A stretch of 64,000 bases of DNA from Melastoma dodecandrum (lineage: Eukaryota; Streptophyta; Magnoliopsida; Myrtales; Melastomataceae): positions 4,236,001 to 4,300,000 of the forward strand of contig JARUPY010000533.1 in the NCBI GenBank assembly GCA_029817715.1. Reading direction: 5' to 3'. Under the pieces are notes generated by a model. The model was not told the DNA's origin and made no database searches. It saw only the letters and a list, made by a program, of their open reading frames with translations. Positions 23,768 through 35,123 of the stretch are shown one piece after another. The translations under genes and the position numbers were made by a program. Numbering within the stretch: position 1 is the first letter of the stretch; each line of letters starts with the position of its first letter.

Positions 23768-26700
23768 CTACGGCAGCGTCTCGTCGAACTCCAGGCATGG
23801 GACTATTGGTTGAACGTTGCCGTTCGTAAGTCCTTGGGCGTTCCAGCACGAGCTCACTGCTTCCCATCTCCACAGCCAATGCAGGTTGATGTCCTTGAGG
23901 ATGATGTCTGTGCACGGTTGTGTCAAGCTGCAAGCAAGCTCGATCGCCTTCCTGGAGGTCGAGGTCCCCCTTATGTTGCTGAAGGTCACGTTGTGTATCT
24001 GAACTGCAGATGGCTGCAGGACAAAGCGTGGTTTGGTCAATATAGGTCCCGAGGGAATTATGAGGATGATAGCAGTCTCTACTTACTAGAATCCTCAATA
24101 GCTCGTGGCCGCTGTAGAATTGGACGATGGTGATCGGGTTGAGTACGCGGTGGCAAATGATGTCCTCGAAGATTATGTTCTTCACGTAGCCTCTTCCGCC
24201 CTGCCATGTGTTGATTCTGACTCCATTATTTGTGCCTCGGAAATGGACGTTCCGGATGTGAATGTTTTCGGCATGATCTTCGGAGCCGTCCTTGCCTAAA
24301 CTTCCAATGCTGCAACCAGATACAGTATTACAACCCTAGTTCACCAAATTTCCCTTTGGGGATATTTCAGGGTGTTATGTTGTTTCATACCTTATGCCGT
24401 GACCAGGTCCGCAATGGATTCCCTCGACATAAATGTCGGACGTACCATCGCCAATGGAAATGCAATCGTCACCTGTTCTAATGTCACAATCTGAGACATA
24501 GACATGCTCGGAATTCTGGATATGGATGCCGTCTGTGTTGGGGATATAGCCCGGAGTGTGAACAGTGACATTGGTGACAAACACATACGTCGAATGCTTG
24601 ATCACGATGTGCATCTGGGGACTATTTTTGAACCTCAGATCGCGGAGCAATACGTTGCTGGATTTTCCTATGTCGAGCGCCTGAATGAGACAGAACAGAG
24701 TAAGAGGCAAGTGTGCATTAACGTCCCATGATTCGCGACAAAATAACCGATTTATCACTTGATGCACGACTTACGGTTGGTTTTCGGAGGCAATCCTGCA
24801 ATATGTCTCTCGTTTCAAAGCAGAACCACTCGCGCCACCAAGCTGCGCCATGGCCATCCAACGAGCCAGACCCTTGGATGACCAGACCATCGACTCCATC
24901 GAATGCTATCCATGTGTAACAATGACTGCATTCCCACTCGAATGGTGCTTCCGGTGCAACAAGTTCTCCGTCAATCTGAACTGTGACGTTTGAGTTACAG
25001 GGCCCGCTCAAGGTCACAGGCAGCAGCATGTACTTTCGACCGCCGGGAACGTAGACGCCGGACAAGGAATGAGACTGGCAAGCAGCATCCCATGCATGCT
25101 CAAAGGCCTGCGCAAACGGAACTCAAATCAGACCGTACCACAAAATCACAAAAAATTCCGAACAAGTTCTCACGCACCACACTGTCGTCGTCTTGGCCGT
25201 TACCCATGGCTCCGTAGTCAAGCACGTTGTGAAAACTGATATTGCTCTGTGGAGGCCCGAACAGACCCCCCCCTGACGAAGGCGGGACTGCGCCCGACGA
25301 CGGCGGCATGGACGGCCTCAGCGAGGGCGGTGAGGTGCCCGGCGAAGGCGGCAGTGACGGCCTGGCCGAGGGCGGTGATGATGGCACGGTCGGGCCAGCC
25401 GAGGGCGGTGTGGTGCCAGGCGACGACGGCACGGACGGGCGCGGCGACGGCGGTGTGGTGCCAGGCGTCGACGGCACAGACGGGCTCGGCGAGGGCGGTG
25501 TGGTGCCAGGCGACGCCGGAACGGACGGGCTCGGCGAGGGCGGTGTGGTGCCAGGCGACGGCGGCACGGACGGGCTCGGCGAGGGCGGAGTGGTGCCAGG
25601 CGACGGCTGCACGGACGGGCTCGGCGAGGGCGGAGTGGTGCCAGGCGAAGGCTGCACTGATGGGCTCGGCGAGGGCGGTGTGGTGCCCGGCGAAGGCGGC
25701 AGTGACGGCCTCGGCGAGGGTGGTGTGGTGCCATTCGAAGGCGGCACGGACGGGCTCGGCGACGGCGGGGTGGTACCAGGCGAGGGTGGCACTGACGGGC
25801 TCGGCGACGGCGGTGTGGAGTCAGGCGACGGCGGCACGGACGGGCTCGGCGACGGCGGTGTGGTGCCAGGCGAAGGCGGCACTGACGGGCTAGGCGACGG
25901 CGGTGTGGTGCCAGGCGAAGGCGGCACTGATGGGCTCGGCGACGGCGGTGTGGTGCCAGGCGTAGGCTGCACTGAGGGGCTCGGCAAGGGCGGTGCGGTG
26001 CCAGGCGAAGGCGGCACTGACGGGCTCGGCGACGGCGGGGTGGTACCAGGCGAGGGCGGTGTGGAGTCAGGCGACGGCGGCACTGACGGGCTCGGCGAGG
26101 GCGGTGTGGAGGCAGGCGACGGCGGCACTGACGGGCTCGGCGAGGGCGGTGTGGAGGCAGGCGACGGCGGCACTGACGGGCTCGGCGACGACGGTGTGGT
26201 GCCAGGCGACGGCGGCACTGACGGGCTCGGCGACGGCGGTGTGGTGCCAGGCGACGGGGTCACGGACGGGCTCGGCGACGGCGGTGTGGTGCCAGGCGTA
26301 GGCTGCACTGAGGGGCTCGGCGACGGCGGTGTGGTGCCAGGCGAAGGCGGCACTGACGGGCTAGGCGACGGCGGTGTGGTGCCAGGCGTAGGCGGCACTG
26401 AGGGGCTCGGCGACGGCGGTGCGGTGCCAGGCGTAGGCTGCACTGAGGGGCTCGGCAAGGGCGGTGCGGTGCCAGGCGAAGGCGGCACGGACGGGCTCGG
26501 CGACGGCGGTGTGGTGCCAGGCGAAGGCGGCACTGACGGGCTAGGCGACGGCGGTGTGGTGCCGGGCGACGGCGGCACTGACGGGCTCGGCGAGGGGGGT
26601 GTGGTGCCTGGCGACGGCGGCACTGACGGGCTCGGCGACGGGGTTGTGGTGCCAGGCGACGGCGGCACTGACTGGCTCGGAGACGGCGGTGTGGTGCCAG

Positions 26701-27568
26701 GCGACGGCGGCACTGACGGGCTCGGGGACGGCGGTGTTGTGCCAGGCGACGGCTTCACGGACGGGCTCGGGGAGGTCGGTGTGGTGCCAGGCGATGGCGT
26801 CACTGACGGGCTCGGCACGGGCGGTGTCGTGCCCGCTGACGGCGGCATGGAGGGGCTGGCCGCCGTGGGTGGGGTGGTGCCCGATGATGGCGGCAGTGAC
26901 GGGCTCACCGAGGGCGGCTGGGTGGGGCCTGCGGAGGGCGGGATGGTGCCTGGCGACGGAGGCAGTGACGGGCTAGGCGAGGGCGTGGTGTTGCCCGGCG
27001 ACGGGGGTAGTGACGGGCTCGTCATGGGCGGCGGGGACGGGCTGGGCGAGGGTGGGATGGACGGGTCGGCGGAGGGTGGCAGGGACGGGCTCCTCGAGGG
27101 CGGGGTGGACGGGCTGGTCGATGGCAGCTGGGATGGGCTCGCCGAGGGCGGGGTGTTGCCTGATGATGGTGGCATGGATGGGGGTGCTGAAGGTGGCTGG
27201 GACGGGCTCACCGAGGGCGGGGTGGTGCCTGATGATGGCAGCTGAGATGGGCTGGCCGAGGGCGGCTGGGACGGGTTCACCGAGGACGGGGTGTTGCCTG
27301 ACGATGGCGGCATGGATGGGCTTGCTGAGGGGGTGGCGGTGCCCGAAGAAGGCAGCAGTGACGGGGTGGTAGAGGGCGGCAAGGACGGGCTGGCCGAGGG
27401 CGGGGAACTAACAGGTGACCTTGCCGGTAAAGGTGGTAGACTTATGGGAGTGTGGTCGCTAGAGGGAGGAGGCAATATGGGCGGGCCACATAGGGCGGCT
27501 TGCGCGAACACACTTGCTAGAACAATCACCGAAAGTATGAAGTTGGCCATGGCAGCTCTCGCTGCCAT
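23768..27568 (-). CDS. Polygalacturonase with giant Pro-rich repeat N-terminal domain
   Basis: Exons: 27568-25178, 25107-24775, 24680-24391, 24309-24087, 24013-23768; about 1,160 residues, against 400-550 for most plant polygalacturonases. The ATG at 27568 opens a signal peptide ([20 protein letters not shown] is its core; an ATG at 27550 is also possible). Then comes roughly 700 residues of Ser/Thr/Pro repeats, about thirty copies of a 15-residue unit like [15 protein letters not shown]. The GH28 domain starts [16 protein letters not shown]. Motifs: PNTDGIH, TGDDC, CGPGHGIS are intact, but the RIK motif reads RIN ([10 protein letters not shown]). All introns are GT-AG, and intron 1 sits at the same family position as in the PGX3-like gene. 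The repeat domain should be secreted and O-glycosylated at Pro, making a wall-anchored or AGP/extensin-like chimera. That is inference. Confidence 0.87.
25400..26860 (-). repeat. 45-bp coding minisatellite
   Basis: Tandem 45-bp units, about thirty, within exon 1 of the Pro-rich polygalacturonase. They are GC-rich, and nearly every change keeps the 15-residue periodicity; one short copy occurs near 26053. Variants ([23 protein letters not shown]) occur in adjacent pairs or in repeated multi-unit blocks, a sign of higher-order duplication. Confidence 0.9.
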
Positions 27569-27632
27569 TCGAGAAATGAACACCAGAAGGTTACGACGAG
27601 TTTCAATGAAGGCATGCAAAGTATCTTTGATT

Positions 27633-27642
27633 TATTTATATA
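27633..27642 (-). promoter_or_regulatory. Putative TATA box of the Pro-rich polygalacturonase
   Basis: The minus strand reads TATATAAATA, 65-74 bases upstream of the ATG at 27568. Its position fits transcription starting near 27605, which supports 27568 or 27550 as the start. Confidence 0.5.
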
Positions 27643-27679
27643 TGTTTCATCTGTATCAAAATCGGAGATCCTTTGGTTT

Positions 27680-28380
27680 ATTTTTTTTTTTTAATTTTTC
27701 GTTGGTTTTGATTTTGAAGTATTCGTATAGATTTCACGAGGAAGAAAATTTTAAGTTAGATGAATTCTAAAACTAGATTCTTCTGATTCTTTTTAAGTAT
27801 TATTATTAAGATAAGAAAAATGTAAAGAGTGAATCCTTGTTTGATTACTTTCACACATGCTGAATCTCCAAATCATACAGGGGATGGATTTAGTTTGAGC
27901 CCCGCCTGGAAGGTTGTCGCGCCGAGAACTAGAAGTCAGACACCGGCACCAGCTGCAACGACACTCGACGAAGCCTCCGCCCCTCTGGCCTACGGACGAA
28001 CTTGACTGTGGCAAAAGCATGTCCGACAGTAATCAATGCACTTAAAAGAGGACAAAATCTGGTCGACACCATCACTTAAAAGAAAGCTCACATTCACAAG
28101 AACATGCCCCTTGTTCATTTCACATGGCCAGAAAATTACTCGACGAATCTTTAATATGCGATTTTTGTCCATTATAAAATTTAAATTTGTAGCTGTTTGG
28201 TGGCTTTTCATAATTAAAAAAATTGTCATCGTGGTCGTCGTTTCTATTTTAAGTTGTAAGCAATCAATCATTTTTGTAAAAGTAACCCAGCGTTACGCGC
28301 CTATCAATTAAAATAATAAAACGGGTGGTTTATTAATTACATAAACATAGCATGATAGCGGCACTCTAGTCCATATGAAG
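27680..28380. other. Divergent intergenic region
   Basis: AT-rich DNA between the minus-strand polygalacturonase and the plus-strand BAHD gene, so it carries both promoters. No further gene recognised. Confidence 0.6.
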
Positions 28381-28385
28381 AGATT

Positions 28386-28393
28386 TATATAAA
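28386..28393 (+). promoter_or_regulatory. Putative TATA box of the two-exon BAHD gene
   Basis: TATATAAA, 67-74 bases upstream of the ATG at 28460. Confidence 0.5.
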
Positions 28394-28459
28394 CGAGGCC
28401 TGCGTCGTTCGCTTTGGGCACTGTTGTAGCAACTCAGAGCAATCTAGATTGAATTGCAA

Positions 28460-29896
28460 ATGGGTTCGATGAAGGAGCTTAAGGTCAACCTGGTGAGGAC
28501 CGACGTCGTTACTGCAGCCCTGCCGATGGAGCAGCATCGGCTCCCCCTCTCTAACCTCGACCTGCTGCTTCCTCCTGTTGATTTTGGCGTCTTCTTCTGC
28601 TACAAGAAGCCAGGGTCACTTGAGTTCTCTTCGGTTGTCAGCACCCTCAAGGTGTCCCTGTCCCAAGCACTCGTCGACTACTACCCTTTAGCTGGTCAGG
28701 TGGTGGCAAACTCGGCCGGCGAGCCCGAGCTCCTGTGCAACAATGGCGGGTTGGACTTCGTCGAGGCATTTGGGGACTTGTCTCTCCGCGTCCTCGACCT
28801 GCATCAGCCTGATGAAACTGTCCAGGGGAAGTTAATGCCTGAAAAGAAACGAGGCGTAGCTGCTATCCAGGTAACAATATAATTCAGTTTAAGAACGAAC
28901 TATCACATTAAAAATCAGCAAGGTGGGGTTAAATATATGTGGATGATGGGACAGGCTACGGAGCTGATGTGCGGCGGGATAGTCGTGGCATGTATATTCG
29001 ACCATCGCGTGATGGACGCGTATTCTGCCAACATGTTCCTAACAGCGTGGGCAGAGATGGCCCGGTCTGCCGATACTTCATTAAAGCCATCTTTCTGCCG
29101 CTCTTTGATCCAAGCCAGGAACCCCGGCTTCACCGACCCATCACTTGATGAAATGTATGTCCCGATCTCATCACTTCGACCTCCGTCTGAAGTTGAACAA
29201 AAGGAGGGACATGTCGACAATCTCATCAGTCGCATATTCTACATAACAGCCAAGAACCTTGATGGTCTTCAACGTGATGCTAGTAGCTCTATCAAGAGCA
29301 CTAGGACGAAGCTCGAGTCAATCAGCGCATTCATCTGGAAGACTATAGCCCGGTCAGCGAAAAACCGTGACCAGATCACGAAAATGGGCATTGTTGTTGA
29401 TGGTCGGACCAGGATGGGAAATAACATGAAAACCTACTGCGGGAATGTCCTCTCAATCCCTTTCGGGGAAATGGTCGCCGCCGACGTGTTGGACAATCCC
29501 CTTAGCGCTGTTGCAGAAACAATCCATGGGTTCCTAGAAGTGGCAGTAACAAAGGAGCACTTCCTGGGGCTGATAGACTGGGTGGAGGCGCACCGTCCAG
29601 AGCCCGCCTTGGCGAAAATATACTGCAGGGGCAACGACGACGGTCCAGCATTCGTGGTCTCGTCGGGGCAGAGGTTCCCCGTGTTTGAGGTGGACTTCGG
29701 GTGGGGGAAGCCAGCCATGGGGTCATACCATTTCCCATGGGGAGGGTCGGCAGGATACGTGATGCCGATGCCGAGCCCTATCGGGAATGGCGATTGGATC
29801 GTGTACATGCACCTGTTCGAGGAGCAGATGAATATCGTGGAGAGGGAAGCTGGACATATCTTCAGGCCATTGACTGCCGTCTACCTCGGCCTTTGA
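28460..29896 (+). CDS. BAHD acyltransferase, HCT / coniferyl-alcohol-acyltransferase-like
   Basis: Cytosolic acyl-CoA-dependent acyltransferase of the HCT-related clade. Two exons, 28460-28870 and 28955-29896, 450 residues. The N terminus (LKVNLVRTDVVTAALPMEQH) and LSNLDLLLPPVDFGVFFCYK resemble coniferyl alcohol acyltransferases and shikimate hydroxycinnamoyltransferase-like proteins. The catalytic motif is HRVMD (in IFDHRVMDAYSANMF) and the structural motif is DFGWG (VDFGWGKPAMG), both intact. The single intron lies just before ATELMCGG, the conserved BAHD intron position upstream of the His motif. The ATG at 28460 is the first in frame; the codons before it begin at TTG. Substrate cannot be fixed from sequence. 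It is not a close relative of the other BAHD gene in this window. Confidence 0.88.
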
Positions 29897-29929
29897 CACT
29901 TTTTGTCTAATCGGCTGAATGAATGAAGA

Positions 29930-31880
29930 AAAAAGCGCTGTTCATGTTTTCTTTCTATCTTTCTAAGTTCAGAGTCATGTCGTATGTTAACCGTGTCTTG
30001 TCTGTGTGCCCGTCGTCAATGAACAACGTTGTTCTCCTGTTTTCTTTCTACTGTTTCTTCCAAAATTCAACCTCCTAAAACCTCTCATAAACAATGCATA
30101 TCATTATACATAAACACAATTGTCTTTGATCCAGGAATGGAGAATATAAAACTGGAATTGTAATATAGCAACACATGAGATTGAGGACAAAATCGAGTCC
30201 CCATTTCTGGGTAGTCCAGATCTGAAAGTAATATTTATCTGAGGCGCTTCTTGCCCTTTCCGAATTAGCTAAATAATTAAGAACAGCAACCACCCACCAC
30301 ATGAACGATCAATCTCTGCACTTTCTTACTAAAGTATTTCAACGACAGCGCCCTTGTTATTTTGCCAACCACTGGGGTAGTAGTTAGATTTTGCGATCCA
30401 TAAACCCCGGATCATATGTTCATATAAAACATAAGAAAACGAAGCATCTGTAAGATGGATTCGCGCGTAGTAGTAATAAACAAGGGTACCGCCAGTTCAT
30501 CCGCCGAACGTCTCCCCATCTGTTTGATTCCGAAACAACACCATATGGGCTGGATGGATGATTCGTTGGTTGTCTTGTTTGTCGTCGTCCCTTTTCCTTC
30601 TCCGGGGAATATGAATTATCATGGGAGGTTTGCCTCCTGTAAACCCTTGCTATTTCATTTACTGCCTTCATCCAGAAGCATATGAAACTCAGCCAAGAAA
30701 TACTAGTAAAAAAGACTAATAATATTTTCCTTAAAATCGATAAGAAAACGAATGAGTACTCGAACAAGACTTTATTAATCAATATATAATTTCACTTTTA
30801 TACCTTCCATAGATTTAATTTAACCAAATTTAACCATGGTATGAGAGTAGTAAATATTTTTAAACCTTAGGATAAATCAAAAAGAAATAATAAAAATGTA
30901 TGATATGATTAATTAATTAGGACTCCTTTATGCAAGTTGTAGTATGATTAATCGGAAATCGACAGGGGGGGGGAGTTCTCCGTCACCTTTTTTTTCCCGC
31001 TGGAATGGGCAGGGCATGATGGCGATGAAGTCATTTTTTACCGTAATTGGACTCGGCCCATCAAACCAGGGAATGAATAATAATGAATGGAGAGATTAAG
31101 GCCCTGTTTGGAAACCCCTGGATAAAAATTAGAAGAAAACCACAGAGAAAACCTCCTCCCCCTCCTAAAAAATTAGTCAAATCATACAAACAGACACTCA
31201 ATTGATATGCAGAAATATTTCATAATGCCTGTGTATGTTTTTCACTATATTTTCGTAATGGGATAAAATGTTAAGATTCAACTACCACTCTCGGATATTC
31301 TTGACTTCTAGAAAGTTTTAGAAAAAGGTGGAATGATAAAAAAAAAAAAGCTATAGAAGAATCAAGATATGCATGGAAAATTTAGATAGATCTTAGCTGT
31401 ACATGTAGTGTAATCCTAGCAGGCGTAGATTGAGGTGGAACCTCAATCCCCTGCGGAGTTTATAAATGTGAAATTCAAGTGAGACTATTTGACTTTTTCT
31501 CGACATAAAATTTAATAAGAGCGATGGAACGAAGGGTGAAAGCCAAAGCGAGTACAAGATTAAGTCGCTTCAGGGCCAAGTAAAGTTCCGATTCTCCTAT
31601 TCCTGGAGCTCCTCCGGGAGATTCTCATTGTCTTTCCGAAAAGGGGAAAAAGGCGAAAGTCTTCCGATGCAAAGCAGGCTGCGGGAATCAATGCCGAGAT
31701 ATGAGTGACATGGCACAAGATATATATGGTGACCATCGTGATCAAAAGCATGGGCCTAACTCTAGCTTGAGTGAGAAGGTTGTTACGGTTGTTTGACCAT
31801 GAAGGCTGTCGAGAAGCGCGACTGGGAAGCATATCTGTGTTTTAAAGGGAATTGGCAACCAGTGAAGTTTGGCTTGGTAT
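29930..31880. other. Intergenic region, no firm gene
   Basis: AT-rich, with a G run near 30965 and a GGCCCTGTTTGG sequence near 31100 like the ends of small hAT-type elements. A minus-strand frame (31832-31560) with a hydrophobic segment is discussed as a finding. A longer minus frame at 30782-30420 has no family resemblance. No RNA gene recognised. Confidence 0.5.
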
Positions 31881-31911
31881 TCGTGTTTTTCTGGGTATTT
31901 TAGCTGTTGTG

Positions 31912-34439
31912 ATGAACTCGCGTCGAGAGATCTCAGCTCAGGAATTGGAGGAAAGATACCTTATCAGAATGCTCGTGCTTTCCCATGGCCCAGATGTTCA
32001 CTACGTCGATTCGGAGCGACTTCTTCGTGTCGTGAAGCGCATTATTCGCTGCGCCGCCACTTCGGAGCTTCAGGTAGCGACATTGAGGATTAGGATTGAG
32101 TGCATTGTGAATCGCTTCGAGCGGCATTTCACGTGTTGTAGCCTAATCTCTCTGATTTGTAGTTCGACATTGAAACAGGGAACCTCAATCGCCGAATCGA
32201 GTCTTTCGAATCAGACGAACCAATAGGATGGGTCGTAGACATGATTTCGTGGAAGGTGTGGTACCACTTCATTGATTTAGTATTTACTTGCCGGGGTATA
32301 ACCACAAATACCAGTTCAGCTCACCCGGTTTTGGAGACTGCAGATGATGTGCCGGTCATCCGATGGAAGGGATCTACAGGCTTGTGCATTGGAATTGTTC
32401 GACTGGTTAAGCAGTTACAAATGGGACACGAAAGTGGTGTTGATACTCGCAGCTTTTGCGAATAGCTACGGTAGGTGTTGCCTATCGACACAGCTCGGCT
32501 TACAAAACCCCCTGGCAAAGTCGCTTTCAATACTGAAGCATCTGCGCCGGGACTTTAGGGCATCAAAGTCGTGGCTTAAAGTTCTAACTCTTGCGATAAA
32601 AGAGATGTTTTGCATCACAGCATCGATCATTAAGTGCGCGAGCCTTCCAGTCAAAGAGTTTGGACCGAACAAAGAGGCAGTAGATGCTATCGAATCTGTC
32701 GTCTACGTGGCAGCATTTTGGATTGCTCAGGGCTCATTAACGAGCTCATCTCATATCTTGGATTTGATGACCGCTACATCGGAAGAACAGTACGTCTTTT
32801 CCACATTGCTAGCTACTGAACACATCTATACATTATACCGACCTAATATTTGAATTGCTATGCCTTCAGGAATGGATGTTTGATGGCAACTGCTACATGG
32901 GAGCTCGCGAGCTTGGTTTGTAGACTAGGCAATGTGCACAGTCGCCTTAGGATTCTGCTAGACAAACTCCAGCAGCAAATAGGTGAAATTTCTGTCATCC
33001 ACATGCGTGTTAGCGATGTATTCCTAGCACGATCCAGAGCGCTGAAAGTGTCTCGCCCTTGAATTCTTTCAGAGGAGAAGATAGAAAACAGACTGGTAAG
33101 TCTTTCCATGGAGAGTCAGCTCGACAATCAGGAAGTCCTTGGCATTTTATTTCGATCGAGGGATGGTTTTCCGCTGAAGCAAATCCATCCCCCAGCGAAG
33201 GTACGTCGCTTCTGTTGAATATAATTTTTTTTTTTTGGTAGTACTGTTGAATATAGTTTTAGTGTGCAGTTAATGTGATTTTCATTTGGCCAACGATGGC
33301 AGATAGGAATCTCGGAACTTCAACACAAGGTTATTGTTCTTGTGATTTCGGATCTGGGGTCAATCACACCGGAAGAATGGCTCTTACTAGCTCACCAGAC
33401 CAATCCTCGGAGCAAGGACATCGAAGAATGTTATGCTATCGTGTGGCTGCCGATGTTGAGGTCCGACCTCTGGACTGATGAAGATGAATGGAGGTTTGAA
33501 TTCTTGTCCGGCCAATTTCCCGGGTACTCCATACGGAATCCTGCTTCATTGAGTCCAGCTATATCCCGTTTCGTAAGAAAAACATGGCGATACCAAGGGG
33601 AGACTGTCGGGGTGACCATCGACACAAATGGGGCCGTGACGAACCTAAACAACATCGACATGGTTCTGATTTGGGGCGTTGAGGCGTATCCTTTCTCAGT
33701 TTCGAGAGAGGAAGATCTCTGGCAATGCGAAGAATGGGGCCTGCCGCTAATTTTCAGCTCGCTCAATATGTCGATCTCGGAATCGGTATGTCGCTATCTG
33801 ATTCCACTTTGGAAAATGTTCACCGTTTCCTAAACTATTCTGATCGCATAATGTTGAACTCAGTTCGAAGAAGGTAAAAACATCTGCATTTACGGAAGCA
33901 CTGACCCGGAATGGATTCATTGGCTCAGCACGAAGATGGAAATTATAAGCAATGGCATACAACTTGATTTTGTGTACGTTGGTAAGACAAGCCTAATACA
34001 ACCACAGTCTCTGGGAATGCCTCTGTCACCTATGCAAATTCGCTTTTTCTGGCTCCGCTTGGAGAGTATGAGGAGATCAAGACTGAGACTCGGGAAAACA
34101 GCAGCTGACGACCATATCTTACAAGAACTGTCAGCTCTCCTGGATTTTGACGATAATCACTGGGCTATTTTCAGTGTCGGCTCGTCCGCAGACACATTAC
34201 GACTCCAGGGCGACGAGATGACGAACTGCTTAAATCTCTTTCCGGAGTGGGGAAAGAATGTCAGGGAGTGGGGACTGTTGAATGCTATCAGAACAGCCCT
34301 CGTGACACCTACTGTCGATGCACCATGTGAACAGTCGATGATTATAATACCTTACGAGCAAGGACAGGGATCAAACAAGGGATTCCGTCGATGTGCGAAC
34401 TGTGAGCACCCTTGCAAGAGCTACGTGGTCTATCAATGA
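31912..34439 (+). CDS. Sieve element occlusion protein, tandem copy 1
   Basis: SEO proteins form the P-protein filaments of sieve elements and can plug wounded phloem. Exons: 31912-32073, 32163-32255, 32344-32789, 32870-32982, 33073-33200, 33303-33785, 33864-34439; 666 residues, all GT-AG with closing phases. The SEO N-terminal domain is seen in exons 1-4 (LVLSHGPDVHYVDSERLLR, LELFDWLSSYKWDTKVVLIL, ATWELASLVCRLGNVHSRLR). The thioredoxin-like central part follows (VIVLVISDLGSITPEEW, YAIVWLPMLRSDLW, MVLIWGVEAYPFS), then the C-terminal part (FFWLRLESMRRSRLRLGKT, RRCANCEHPCKSYVVYQ). It ends at YVVYQ and lacks the YRCC ending kept by its neighbour, and several usually conserved residues differ, so it is the more diverged copy. 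No stops or frameshifts. The start is the first in-frame ATG; the true N terminus could be longer. Confidence 0.85.
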
Positions 34440-35123
34440 AATAATCTTGGCCTCTGTCGCTTGTTAAAGGGCAAGTCATCCCGATGCGTACATATTGTGT
34501 TTATGAGACGCAACATTCCTCGATCCGATCATTGCATAGCCAGAAAATTGCAGGTGATTTTTGCCGTTTCGCGTAACGAATCTGCATATAAGGCCGGTGC
34601 GTTACAATAGTGGACGAACGAATAACAGCAATGCCGAACCATTTTAGTTAGATTTCACTGACAGTTAAGTAAACGCGACCTCCCCAACAGCCGTTCGAGC
34701 AAGAAACACAAAGTCAGCCTCTAAACTATAAGCGAAGTAAAGAGGTCGGTTCAGATGATTCGAGTTTCATGAACGAGAACGAAGAAAATGGATGATAAAG
34801 AGGAATCTTTCCCGTTGCGAATCAATCTGGTTCGAACTTCAAAAGGATCAAACAACAAAAGATTTCATCCAAAGTAATGTCATTGACTTGTCAATTTTTA
34901 CCAGGAATAAAGTCGAAAAGTGATAAGTCTTCCTGAGGACCTACAGGAGTTTCAACAATGCCAATCTTGTCGGAATGATGCTTTCCTAAACCTTGGCGGA
35001 AGCAAGGTAGCCGTGCGTATCCATCTTTGTTCTCGCACTCGAGGTTGGGACTCTACATATCCTGCTGAGAAAGATTCGCCAACAACAACTGGCTTCGAAA
35101 CAGTGCTCGACACAGATTTCATT

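Noticed and set aside
25242..27245. A 667-codon plus-strand open frame of Gly/Asp repeats opposite the Pro-rich polygalacturonase
   Set aside because: It is the complement of the GC-rich 45-bp repeat, which happens to be free of stops in several frames. It has no domain and no splice continuation, and the minus strand gives a signal peptide and an enzyme.
30420..30782. 120-codon minus-strand open frame
   Set aside because: No recognisable family, odd composition, and no promoter or neighbouring exon with coding sense.
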